A stretch of 64,000 nt of DNA, taken from positions 31,170-95,169 of the forward strand of contig JAULBX010014537.1 of assembly GCA_032358255.1 (NCBI GenBank), given 5' to 3'. Both the position numbers and the translations under genes were made by a program. Position 1 is the first letter of the stretch. Every line of letters begins with the position of its first letter. This document shows positions 41,356 through 52,700 of this stretch, in pieces. Under the pieces are notes generated by a model that ran no database searches, had not been told where the DNA came from, and saw only the letters and a list, made by a program, of their open reading frames with translations. The stretch comes from Heterotrichella gracilis (taxonomy: Eukaryota > Sar > Xanthophyceae > Tribonematales > Xanthonemataceae).

Positions 41356-43587
41356 CTAGCTTGAAGATACCCCACGTGTGGGACGAGTTTTCTGTATTGC
41401 ACTCCCGTACCCCTTTGCGCTGCAATGCTGGCCAGGCGCCCTCCTGAGCACCACCACAGGCTGCATCTCATACATGGTGGGATCCGTCGCGGTAACCAAG
41501 CGCAGCGCAGCACAGAAATCCCCAAAGTTGCCGCTTCCGGGAATCCCGCCCTCCCTGGAGTACACTTTGCCATCCAGGAAGATGGCCTCAGGCACCAGAT
41601 TGGCTGCCATCATGGGCCAGCGCACCGGGCCGTAGATGCGGTGCGCGTTCCACACCACCACGTCGTGGTACAGCGATGGCACCGCCGCAAGGAGGAGCCC
41701 GCCGTCCGCCAGCATGCAGGTCAGTCGCAGCATGTACTCCAGGTCCCCAACGGGATTGAGCGGGTCCCCGTACCTGCGCGAAAGCAGCTTGAATACATTA
41801 GCTTCACAACATTACTGGATTGGAGGAATAATGGGGTTTAGGGTTTAGGGTTCCGATTGTGAGGGAGGGTGAGTTCCAGTTGTGAGGGTTCCCCTTGGAG
41901 GTATAATGAGGAGGGTACCAGTTGTGAGGGACCCATCCCGCCGGGCCTGTTTCTTCCTTTCAGCCATTTACTGGCACTGTTGTATTAACAATGTGGTTTA
42001 GGGTTTCAAAGTGACGGGTTTAGGGGTTCAGCGGGTGCCCGGTAAGGCGGGTGGGTGTTCACACCCCAAACACATAACAATACCTGCCCAGCCCGTCGTG
42101 CTCCAAGCTGGAGTAAGTCACGATGAAGTCGAATTTCTTGGCTGTGCCCTGGCGCCAGCTGGCACAATACTCCTTGGGGGTGGTGGTGGTGATGCCATCC
42201 GCTGAGCAGGCGATGGGCCGGTACTCGATGGTGGTCACGTGCTTGGCGCCTAGGGACAAGGCCAGCAGGAGGTTAGGGTTTAGGGTTTATGCAAGGGGTT
42301 TGGGGTCAGGCTGGGGATAGGGCGAGGGCTAATCTGGCTACATTGCTGGAATGCTGACTGCTTATCTGGTTATATTGCTGGAATACATGTCACTAACTAA
42401 AATGACTTTAGGGCGAGGGCAAGCATAACGTTAGGTGAAGAAACCACCAGGGGCGCTGCAGGGCCGGGTGTATGGTTTGGGACCCGCTGAGGCTATGGTG
42501 GCAGTGCAAGCTGATTACCCTAATGGTGGTGGTGGTGCGTAGCGCCTGGGGGATCACCAGTGGGATGGGTTGGGATGGGATTGAGCACAGGGTCAGGGTC
42601 AGGGCAAGGGCGAGGGCAAGAGTTGGTATACCCTAGGGTTTTTAGATGAAAGGGTAAGGGTAAGGGTAAGGGTAAGGGAGAGACATCGAAGGCCTTGGCC
42701 GTATGTATGCAAAGCAAATACCGCAGTCATGGGACCGGGTGAGTAGTTCAGTGGAAAGAGTTATTGCATACAGCGCGGCTTGCATGCATACTACCGGATT
42801 CGGATGAACAGCTTGCCGCAGCTTAAAAGAACCTTAGGCAACTCCCAGTGGAGAGCGGGGATCGATCATGCACGCCTTCGCGGTTAGGCTAGCCCTGGGC
42901 AGCGCGCAGTACTCCCGCATGATTGTGACCGTACGCATATGCATGCTTGCGGCGTATGCATGCATGCAACTAGTGCTACACCCTGCATCGCAAAGGAGGT
43001 GTGCACCATCACCCACCGTGTTTCAGCAGTAGTCCCTCCACCCAGAGAGTCCCGCTGCCTATCACCGCCCCCACCAGCCCCGTCACTCACAGGGCCTCCA
43101 GCGCTGCAGCAAGGTCTAAACTGCCCTTGCCATAGCTGCCTGTGCCTTGTAACGCACGGTCGGTGAGGTCATGCAAGAGCTCATTGGTCCACTCCTCTTG
43201 CTGTGGAAGCTGGGTTTGCTCGGATATAAAGTACCAGCTAGCTGTGGTGGCGTGACCGAACATGGTGTAGTGGGCCCGCATGGCATCCGGGACCTCCTTC
43301 GGAGGGGGCCACTCCACCTTGGCCTGCGGCCCGACGCCTTCCCATGCCTCGAAGAGAGACGAGCACTGCGGCTCTCTTCGGAGCGGGAGCCACGGCAAGT
43401 GGGTGTGGTGGCCGGAGCTGGGCTCGTACCCCAGCGGCTTGTACACAGTTTGCGCCACGCCATGGTAGGAGAAGGTCACGAGGGGCTGGAGCTGGTCGAA
43501 CTGGAGCCCCAGGCTCTGCTGCTGCCCGGAGGTGTGGAGTAGCCGAAGCGCATAAAGGAGCAGCACGGCTGGTGTCCATCCCCCAAC
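41356..43587 (-). CDS. DUF268-family protein with an in-frame TGA, 5' end unresolved
   Basis: Three exons are seen: about 43587-43017, 42249-42084 and 41773-41356. Family motifs are VIGSGTLWVEGLLLKHG|AKHVTTIEY across the first junction, FDFIVTYSSLEHDGLGRYGD across the second, then PLNPVGDLEYMLRLTCMLAD, VPSLYHDVVVWNAHRIYGP and NFGDFCAALRLV. DUF268 proteins are of unknown function; the GxG and acidic motifs resemble a methyltransferase fold. A hydrophobic segment near the start (AVLLLYALRLL) could be a signal anchor. The first exon is open except for one TGA at 43087-43089, between LDLAAALEAL and VTGLVGAVIGS. The product may therefore be truncated, recoded or misread. Upstream exon(s) were not found. 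Confidence 0.75.
42327..42400. repeat. dispersed repeat, copy 2 of 3
   Basis: Two tandem pieces (AATCTGGCTACATTGCTGGA and TTATCTGGTTATATTGCTGG), related to 12760-12830 and 63770-63835. It lies in a DUF268 intron. Confidence 0.55.
42595..42680. repeat. (AGGGTA)n / GGGTCA simple repeats
   Basis: AAGGGT is repeated about four times near 42655-42678, next to GGGTCAGGGTCAGGGCAAGG near 42590. It resembles a degenerate telomere-like block inside an intron. Confidence 0.75.
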
Positions 43588-44846
43588 CTGTGTAGCCCCG
43601 GAGATGCCGGACGGTAGCAGGCAAGTTTAGAACCACTGTGCATCCCTCGCTCTAAAATACGTGTGTGTCCCAGCACTACAGTAACTTGCATAAATCACAG
43701 ACATCTTGAGACCCTCTATGCCACTGCACAAAAGCCACGGTGTCGTTGCAAATCTGGTACTTTGAAAGATGTGCTCTCGCTGTGAAGTCTGGGGGAGAGG
43801 GGAGAGGGGAAGAGGCACCTTTGGGGTGGACCTGGAGTGCGCTTCTAGATGTTGGTTTCTGGTTGGTTGCTTGGAATGGTTGGTGGTTTTTAACCCACTA
43901 CCGTATTGGTGGAAGGCAAACTCCAATATGTGCTCGCAGCACGCCCGAAATGGCATGAGGCACCATTGCAACCATGCACATTGCACTGGCTGGCGAAATA
44001 TGGGTTCCACACTCCTTTCTGTCTGCCAAAGCCCCACCATCATCAAAGCAGCCGCTGTCAGGAGGAGAAAAGATTGATACTAGCAGGATGAACCCTCAAT
44101 TTCCGATGCCATGCTCAGCAAGGTCGTTTTGCCGCCATGCCCATGCTCAGCCATGGTATTGCCCAGCCAGGGTTGTTTTGCCACCGTGTGCTAGCCAACC
44201 AGTCACAACAATTACACAACTAGATTCTTACAATGATTCTGTATTCTGATGACATGTGGAGGATATTAACTGCATTAAACATTGCCAAGCAAGTTGACAG
44301 TCACAGACCGGTCTAGATGTTGGCGGGTCCTTCCCCAACAGCTGTTAAGGGTTTCTGAAGGGTTCAATCATGTACCTTCACCACAGCTCAATGACAGGTA
44401 GCAAGATCACAGTACTGCCTACAGAGTTTCATCCTCTCCTACAAATGCGCCACAGAACGCCAGCCAAACCGCTACTGTCCCTGGCTGCTTGTGCTTTATT
44501 GAGCGCTGTGGCCCAAGACTGTGTACTTCTACAACTCAGTGTGGGCTACTCCACAGGCCCAAACCCTTGCGCAGGGTCCCCACGCCCTTGCAAACCATCG
44601 CTCCACCCTAGCGCAGGGACGACAAAACCCTTGCCTGAAATCGCTGGAGCCCATATGCTTTGCACCCAAATGCTGTCGCCATCACCCAGTCAGCCCGATT
44701 GGACCCACGGCATAGAAACCCTAGCCAGGGAAGTGGACATGGCGCAAATTCCTCCCTCACTGCGCTGCGGCCATCGTCCAGTGAGGCCGATGGAGCCATC
44801 CTTGGATAAGGGGAGCAGAGCAGCAAATCCACAGCAACTCCCCCCC
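43588..44846. other. region between DUF268 5' side and the DUF3411 gene
   Basis: Missing 5' exon(s) of the DUF268 gene should be here, but none could be assigned. A direct repeat containing CCATGCTCAGC and GTTTTGCC lies at about 44107-44190. Confidence 0.4.
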
Positions 44847-47844
44847 TCACTGCGCCCCTATCCTCTCCCTAAACACCGGCTCCTGCACCCTGCCTGCCCT
44901 GGGCTGCGCCAGGTGCATGGCCTTGGCCAACCTCACCCAGGAGTAGGCGCCCACCCAGTTGTTTGCAAAGCGCAGCCCAATGGATCCCGCCTTGGACAGC
45001 GGGCCAGGGAAGTATGTGTAGAGCAGGTCCTCCCCTGCATTCACCAGGTTGTAGCGCAGGTTGCTGCTGACCGCCATGAAGTAGAGCCAGCCGATGCCTG
45101 GAGGGAGGGGGAGGGAAGGGGATGAGCTCGCGAGTGGATGGGCGGGTAACTTTGCGGGTGGGTGTGACCTGGTTCAACCATAAAACCAACCCTAAACCCT
45201 ACGCACTTGTGCAGAGCTGGCAGACAGAGTGACGCAGCCACTGAGCAGGGCGGGTAGATATATAAAAAAACGTGTAATGAACAATTGCCTTCTATTGTGA
45301 GCGGCTCCCTTCTGGCATCAACTCCTACCAACATCCCATGCATCACACTTCCCAGCACCCACATGCATACCACACAATCTCCAGCACCGCACCTGTGCCC
45401 AGCACCGACAGCGTCATGGCAGGGGCAGGGAACGCAGGGTGCAGCCTCTCCCTCACATTGGTCAGCCCCATGACCCTGACCATGACCACAACCTCCACAC
45501 ACCCACCACCACATAATCCCCCATACACACTGCCACCACCACACAACCGCCATCATATCCCTCCCTCCCCCAAACCAACCCACACCCACCTGTGCCCAGC
45601 ACTGACTGCGTCATGGCAGGCGCAGAGAAGGCGGGGTCCAGGCGCTCATCCACATTAGTCAGCCCCATGACCATGAACATGACCACAACCTCCACACACC
45701 CCCCTTACACCCCACCGCCGCCACCATCCACCACCAGCACCGCACCTGTGCCCAGCACCGACTGCGTCATGGCAGGCGCAGAGAAGGCGGGGTCCAGGCG
45801 CTCCCTCACATTGGTCAGCCCCGTCACCAGCGCTGTGCCCATGCAGCCCATGGCAAAGCCGATGCACCCGTACTGCACCGCCTTCACTGCAAGGCAGGAG
45901 CAGCGCTGCAGGAGGGAGGGTGGGCTGGTTACTACTCACTCGAGACAGACGTGCTCCAACACAGCCAATACTTTTAGGCACGTAAATTATTAGCACACGC
46001 CAGAGATATGCATACAGCCAGATGAGCAGCCATGCATCAACCATCCTCATCGGATGGGCAGCTGTGGATGTATCGATGTTTGAATTGCACGAGCAGGGGT
46101 CCTGCTAAGTGAAAGCAGCCCATGCGCCCCTGGGCTAACATGCTCCCTAAAACCCGAGCCCTGTTCAGGGTGAGGGCTCATATTTTAGGATGTATCGCAC
46201 CTGTAGGAGGGTGAAGGCGGGCTTGCCAAGGGGGGGTCGCTGGAAGAAGTGCGAGGGGAGGGAGGCCAGGTGGGAGCGCAGGGGTCCTCGGGCGGGGGCC
46301 GCGGGGCGGAGCGTGGGCGCCAGTAGGTACACCAGTGCAAAATCGTTCAGCAGGGAGACGGCAATCTGCGGTGCAGCATGTTGAGTGTGTGAGGTGGAAT
46401 TGCGTGGTGGTGATGAGTATGATGGGGGGAAATGGATGTGCATTTGGGGCCAGCTTGAGGGGGTACAGGGTGGGGCTATGCGGGCTTGTGAGATCTAGTG
46501 CATGCGCTGCGCGCGTGGTGCTGCAAGCAGTGGCCAGCTATGCTTCCTAGACAAGCATGGCAGGCCCCAATGTTGCGAGGTCGGCGCTTGTGCCACCCAC
46601 CCGCCTGGCAGCACACAATCCCTACACCCTACACCTGGCAGCACAAGCACACAAACCCTAAACCCTGAACCCACCTGGCAGAACACAACCCCAGCTCGTG
46701 CAGGAAGCGCTGCCCACGGCCCGCCCACAAACCCTGAACCCTAAATCTGGCAGCACACAAACCCTAACCTTCACACTTGACCCCAAACCCACCTGGCAGA
46801 ACACAAACTCCAGCTCGTGCAGGAAGCGCTGACCGCGCGCCGCCCAGTTCACCCCCAGTATGATTGCGCAGTCAATGCCGCACTCCACTGCCAGCTTGTA
46901 CACAAAGTCGGGGTCGGCGGCCATGCGGTCCCGCACGCCAACAGCCACGCTGCGGTGGTGGGAGAGAGGGGTGGGTGGCGGTAGAGGGAAGAGGGGGGCA
47001 ATGGCCTCGGTGGTGGGGTGAGGGATGTGAGGGAGCATATGCCACAGGAGGTGCATGGCTACTAAGGTGGTGCATTGCAAATGTGATCCTCAAGCCAGCG
47101 GCATCGCATTAGAGCCCGGCTGCATGTGCGACACCGGTGCAGCATATGTGCGGCGCGCCAAGCAGGCAACCATGCACAGCAGTGAGGGGTCAAGGGGACA
47201 GGCACGTACGATTTGAAGGGGTTGACCTGCCAGGTGTCGTCATCCGCGTCCCCAAACGAGTGGTGGTCCCCGTTGCCCCCGCCGCCGCCCCCCGTGGGGG
47301 GCTTGCCGCGCCCGTCCCCGCCCCCCCCGCCCCCCTCCGCCTGCGTTGTGGGCTGCTCCACCACCACCGTCGGCTGCGGGTGGTGGTGGCGGCGATACTT
47401 GTTCTGCATGACTGAGCTCCCCGCCTCCAGTGTGGCTGCGTGCACGTGTGCACTCCCCCTGCCAGAGGCTGTTACCACCGCCTGCGGCGGCGCTGGCGAT
47501 GCTCCGCCCAGCTGACTAAATTTGGCGTGGCGGACAGGTGGGAAATGGCGCACACTCGAGTGCGCACACCCCCTGCCCCAGACTGCGGTCAAAGGCGCCC
47601 CTGGTCGCGGCGCTGGTGCTGATGCTGGTGATGCTCCACCCGTGCAAGGAGACCGAGTGTGCACCCCCTTGCCAGACGCTAGGGTCAGCGCTGGTGGTGG
47701 TGGCGCTGGTGCTATTGCTGTTCCAGCCAATCGATGGGTGCGATGGGGAGGAGGGAAGTGTCTCGCGGTCAGGTAGGGTGGGTGGGATACAAATGCGGCC
47801 GGCGGGCTGCGAGGGGGTTGTATGCCGCCATGGTGCGCGCGCAT
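44847..47844 (-). CDS. RETICULATA-related (DUF3411) plastid membrane protein
   Basis: Five exons (about 47844-47210, 46949-46793, 46365-46201, 45905-45746, 45097-44847) give 455 aa in frame from ATG 47844. The family acts in plastid development and metabolite supply in plants; its exact activity is unknown. A long, Pro/Ser/Arg-rich leader fits a transit peptide. It is followed by the Gly/Asp-rich stretch typical of the family, then FVYKLAVECGIDCAIILGV, FLHELEFVFCQ, IAVSLLNDFALVYLLAPTL, VQYGCIGFAMGCMGTALVTG, FMAVSSNLRYNLVNAGEDLL and ANNWVGAYSWVRLAKAM. Several of these are hydrophobic enough to span a membrane. Introns 2 and 4 contain well-preserved partial exon copies. Confidence 0.9.
45375..45695 (-). 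repeat. two in-frame copies of the 3' half of DUF3411 exon 4
   Basis: Copies at about 45375-45485 and 45590-45695 repeat the exon end plus donor at 45746 (CACCTGTGCCCAGCAC(C/T)GAC, GTCATGGCAGG, CATT(A/G)GTCAGCCCC). The second copy is nearly identical over 90 bp. The flanking ACCACAACCTCCACACACC intron piece is duplicated as well. Both keep the open frame and a donor. Confidence 0.92.
46598..46730 (-). repeat. copies of the DUF3411 exon-2 end
   Basis: At 46676-46730 the exon end and donor recur (CACCTGGCAGAACACAA, CAGCTCGTGCAGGAAGCGCTG), followed by AAACCCTAAACCC-like sequence. A shorter remnant lies at about 46598-46625. Confidence 0.9.
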
Positions 47845-47877
47845 CCTGGTGTCACGCGCGGGGTTTTAGGGTTTTCC

Positions 47878-48402
47878 TCACTCCGGTCCCGGGGGAGTGG
47901 GTGGGGATTTGGATGCCTGCGGGGGCTCCCTTGCCTCTGCGTCCTTGAGTATGGAGACTATCTTCTGCTCGCACTCGATCTGCTTCTTGCGGTTGTCTTT
48001 CTGGGACCGGGTGAGCTTGGAGAGTCCCCAGGGCTTGTTCCAGAGCCTGCCACCTGCGAAGAAGGTGGGGGTAGGTATGGGTTCAGGGTTTGGGCTTGGG
48101 ATTTGGGGTTACAGTGCAGGATTGAGGGAGGCTGCAGGGCGTGTTCCAGAGCCACCTGCAGGAGGGTATAGGGTATGGGGTTCAGGGTTTGGGTGAGGGA
48201 TTTGGGGTTGTGGTGTAGGGTTGAGGGTGGCCCCCCAGGGCTTGTTACCAGAGCCCGCCACCCGCGGGAGGGTATAGGTTTGAGGGGGCTGGCTTGCTAG
48301 TGCGAAGCTAAGGAGGCCCCAGGGGCATGTAAAAGAGCCCCCTGTACCTTTCACCCACGGGTGGTTGGCAAGGTCAGCGGTTGCATGCATACATACGACG
48401 AT
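47878..48402 (-). CDS. short unrecognised protein, two exons, tentative
   Basis: An exon at about 48056-47878 reads GGRLWNKPWGLSKLTRSQKD, then NRKKQIECEQKIVSILKDAE and a Pro-rich tail to TGA. It joins in phase to an upstream exon ending in DLANHPWVK|G (donor near 48345). If it starts at the ATG near 48387 the product is about 75 aa. It is Lys/Glu-rich and probably helical. Family unknown. The exon start is copied twice in the intron (about 48130-48165 and 48235-48272), which supports it being a genuine exon edge. It could instead belong to a longer gene with exons upstream. Confidence 0.45.
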
Positions 48403-49704
48403 GCATGGCAGGAAAAGGCTACATTTCAAAGCAGTGCACATAGAAGGCGCAGTACTTTGCGTGCACCAGGCGATCACGCTGTTAAAACCAGCGGGTGGAT
48501 GCGATCCAGGGGAGAGGACCACCACACTCCACATGCATACGAATGGGCAGCTACACCCAGACCAGCGCACGTCTGTACCAATATGCGTCACTTGAAAGAC
48601 GTGTGACCAAGCGAACAAACTCGCGTAAGAGAGGGATCCGGGGGGTGCGGAACGATTGGTAGCTGGGCAGCGGTCAGCCAATGTGTGAAGGAGAGTGGCT
48701 GTGATGCAATTGGATTGGATGTCAACCGTGGCATAACCCACGCACCTGTAGTCTTGTAAACGACGAGCAAGCTACGTGTGCCAAACACCATCAGGCTTCA
48801 CGGCACATCGGCGTGCGAGCAAGTGCCAGTTGGGTAGAGTGGAAGTGATGCTGTGTCGCATGCACAGGGACGGTTTATACGGCGGAAGGGTTGCCAGAAC
48901 ACAATGTGCAGGTTGATATATCCGATAACGGTAGAGTAGAGGCTGGATCGGGTTCGTTGGGATGCGCGAGTCGAAACGTAGAGACGTGCACCGCAGCGGT
49001 CCAACGACAGCTTTTGTGTGTGCTCCCTTTGGCCAGGAAGCTTTGCGAACACCACTCGAGCTTTCGGGCGCGTATGACCGACATACAGGCTGATTTTCCC
49101 TCCCCGTCATTGCAACAGTTGAATTCCCACCTGGAGCGGTGGAGGGTGGGCCGCCCAGCGCCGACGGCGCCATGTGGAGTGTGATAGGGTTGATGAGAAC
49201 CACTTCCAGTTCAAGGCCGATGGACGTTTCGCTCCAAGTTGACGTCTTCAACACCGCAACCGTGCAAAACGTGGCTGCTAGGAGTTATCTTATTGCACGT
49301 TGCTGCTCGCTGCCTGTGCACACACCGCTTCGCCTAGTTTCGAAAGTGGGCATCTGCACATTGCGTTCAAACTTCAAATATTTGGCGGGTAAAGCTTGTC
49401 ACTCACCTCGCTGCGTACTTGGGCTCGCCAAGGGCAATCCGCGTTTGCTTTGTGTGAAGAATATCTTTTTACTGGGTACCTTGTTGCTGCACAGCGTGCT
49501 TGCTCTAGCAATGCTTCGCGGGTGCTTCCACGAAACCATATGCATGCATAGTCCCTGCCTCGGTGCTCCTTTTTGCTAAGAAAGCCCCCGCATCGCCAGC
49601 CTCTTAACCTAATCCTTTTCGAAACTCAAGCGCGACAGTATCGGGTTTTCATGCGCCTTGTGCGCGGCTGAGGCGTGACCTCCGAACGCAGCACGCCCCG
49701 CAGC
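48403..49704. other. intergenic region before SMC1
   Basis: The region is divergent between the short minus-strand gene and SMC1. Open frames on both strands are present but show no family features; no gene is supported. Confidence 0.45.
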
Positions 49705-52700
49705 ATGGCATCGCCAATTTCCACCTCCAGCGATGGCGAGCCCTCCACCTCTGGGGGCGCGCCGCCCGCCGTCCAGGGCAGGATAGTCCGCCTGGAGGTG
49801 GACAACTTCAAATCCTACCGTGGGTTTCAGCACATCGGCCCCTTCCACGACTTCACAGCGGTGATCGGGCCCAACGGGTCTGGCAAGTCCAACCTCATGG
49901 ACGCCATCAGCTTCGTCCTGGGGGTCCCCACCAGCCACCTGCGAGGAAACCTGAAGGAGCTGCTGTACAGTAACTCTGACGGAGGGACGGAGGAAGACCG
50001 GCCTAAGAGGGGGTATGTCAAGCTAGTGTTCCAACCAGGGCCATCGGAGCCCCTGCTGAACTTCACGAGGCATATCGTGCCGTCTGGGTCGGAGGAGACC
50101 TACTCCTCAGCCTACAAAATCAACGACAGGACGGTGAGCAGGGAGGCCTACAACTCCAAGCTGGAGTCGTATGGCATCCTGGTGAAAGCCAGGAACTTCC
50201 TGGTGTTCCAGGTAAGGACTGCAAGCCAGTGTAAGCCAACACAAGTCGCCCAGACTGAGTTGCTGACTCTCACAACTGCCCTCAACCCTAGCGCTTGCCT
50301 ACTGGCACTTGTTCCCTTCTGTTGCTGGACATACCACTTCTGCATCTTTCGTATAGTTGGTTATTGATAAGACGCACAAGCCATATAGCAAGATTTTAGG
50401 AGTCAGCTTGGCACCCACAAAACTAGGCAGTCCTTGACCATCCTGCCACCACTCTGCTGGTTCATGTACGCACAGAAGGTGAAACATTCCAAATACCTGG
50501 GTAGCCAACGTGGCCCTGGGCCCCCACCTTTGCCCCCAAAGCACCCTACTCACCATGGTCCGAAGCACCACCCCACCCACCTTTGTCCCACGCACCAAGC
50601 ACCACACCACCCACTGGCGCAGGGCGACATCGAGAGCGTGGCTGGCATGAACGCCAAGGGCCTGACCCAGCTGTTTGAGCACTACACTTGAAATACCCCA
50701 ATCAATGGGTAGCCAATGTGGCCCTGGGCCCCGATCTAGTTCCAAACACCCTACCTACCGTTGTTTCATGCACCCTACCCACCTTTTACCACGCCTCACC
50801 CCACCACCCACCCACCACTGCCGCAGGGCGACATCGAGAGCGTGGCAGGCATGAACGCCAAGGGCCTGACCCAGCTGTTTGAGCACGTGTGCGGGTCGGA
50901 CCTGCTGAAGAAGGAGTATGAGGAGCTGGAGCTCAAGGTGAAGGAGTGCGAGAGCCAGACCGCCTACGTGTTTGCCAAGAAGAAGAACCTGAACGCCGAG
51001 ACGAAGCAGAAGAAGGAGCAAAAGGAGGAGGCGGAGAGGCACATTAAGCTGCAGGAGGAGCTGGTGCGGGCGCTGAATACCCTAAACCCTGAACCCTCAG
51101 CCTTAAACCCTATACCTAAAACCCTGAAGGAGCTGGTGGGTGCACGTGCAAGGCACCGGGATGAAAGGGGCACCTTTGGAGTGCAGGGTTTGTGCCAGAA
51201 GCATCTGGGACAATCCTCCAACCCACCAGCTATACCGCGTGGGCCATGACACCCTTTGAGGATTTACACTTACATGGACATTTACAACAGCATCCACATC
51301 CATGTCCAAATGGGCATTCACACTAAGATTCACTACTCAATCCACATCCCCATCCGCTTCCAAGAATACACTAACACTCCATCCACATCTAAGCTCACAC
51401 TCCATTCACATTCCTATCGCAGGAGGAGCTGAAGCAGTACTACCTGTTCCGGCTCTACCACATGGACCAGGATACACATGAGTGAACTTAGCATTCATAC
51501 TTTCATCACCACCTCATCAACATCCATACCCACTTTCACACTCCATCCACATCCAAGTTCAACTCCCCTCCCTTTCAGTCCTTGCATCCAGTCCCCTGCC
51601 CGGGATCCCCCCCCCCCCCCCCCAATATTCGAATATCGCACTCATTCCACTCTCCTCGCTGCCGCAGGAGGAACTGAAGCAGCAGTACTACCTGTTCCAG
51701 CTGTACCACGTTGACCAGGACATCGCCCGCGCCACGTCAGCGCTGGAGGATCAGGAGAGGGCACTGGAGGAGGCGCAGGCCCAGGTGGACAGCGTGGGTG
51801 CGGAGGTTGAGGCCAGGACGCGGGAGCAGGCCAAGGTTGTCAAGGAGAAGCTGCTGCTGGAGAAGGGCAACAAGAAGAAGCTGGGGGAGGTGGAGAAGCT
51901 GGTGCGTACATAGCAATGTAAAGAAAATGGATAAGAAACAGCTTTATGAACATGCCACGTGCTGGCGTCTCCTTGAACTTTGAGGGGCCATGCAAATGTC
52001 CTTCCTACCTGCTTCATTTCTCCTCTGCAGCTCAGGGCGTCTGGAGGCTGAAGCCAGCAAAATTGGGTAGTCAAAACGAGAAATACTAATGCGTAGTATT
52101 TACTAACGAAATTATTACTGTTATATAGGTCATGAACTTAATGAGTGTAGTATACTATCTGATACCCCTTATTATTTACAAGGTAATATTCATTTAATAT
52201 ACCTAATCATCTCCTGCAGCGCCCTGCCATGTTGCGCCTGGAGGCGGAGGTGAAGACGCTTGGGCGCAAGGTGGACCAGGGGAAGAAGGCGCTGGCAGCA
52301 AAGGGGAAGGCGTGCGCTGAGCAGGGGGCCAAACTGGCGCAGCTGAAGCAGCAGATGCACAAGCTGAAGGAAGGTGGGGCGCAAATTCACAGCAATACTG
52401 TTAATCCTGTTGCGCCTGTCACAGAAAGCACAGTTTTTTAGATTGAGACGTAGTGCATGCTTTTCAATGTTAGCATACCTACATAAAAGGTGGGGCAACG
52501 GGCCATGCTGGCGTAGCTGAGGCAGCAGATGCACAAGCTGCAGGAGGTGGGGTTCAAAATCCAGAGCAATACTGCTGAATCCTGTTGCGCCTGTCATAGC
52601 AGGCACAGGTTTTCGTTTGCATGCTTCCAGGCCTCGCCCCCACTGTCACCCACAGACAGCCCCATGTCATCCATCCTCCACTCAAAACCCCACCTCACCC

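Noticed and set aside
42735-42825. tRNA-like stretch (TAGTTCAGTGGAAAGAG ... GGATTCGGAT)
   Set aside because: The A-box resemblance is fair, but the B box is poor, no cloverleaf could be folded by eye, and no second copy was seen.
43087-43089. Selenocysteine codon in the DUF268 gene
   Set aside because: No cysteine- or redox-related position is expected here in the family, and no insertion element was recognised. Kept only as one open option in the findings.
44370-45125. 251-codon plus-strand frame
   Set aside because: It is antisense to the last exon of the DUF3411 gene and rich in low-complexity Pro/His.
48772-49254. 160-codon minus-strand frame before SMC1
   Set aside because: No family motif, overlapping frames on the other strand of equal quality, and no clear splice partners.
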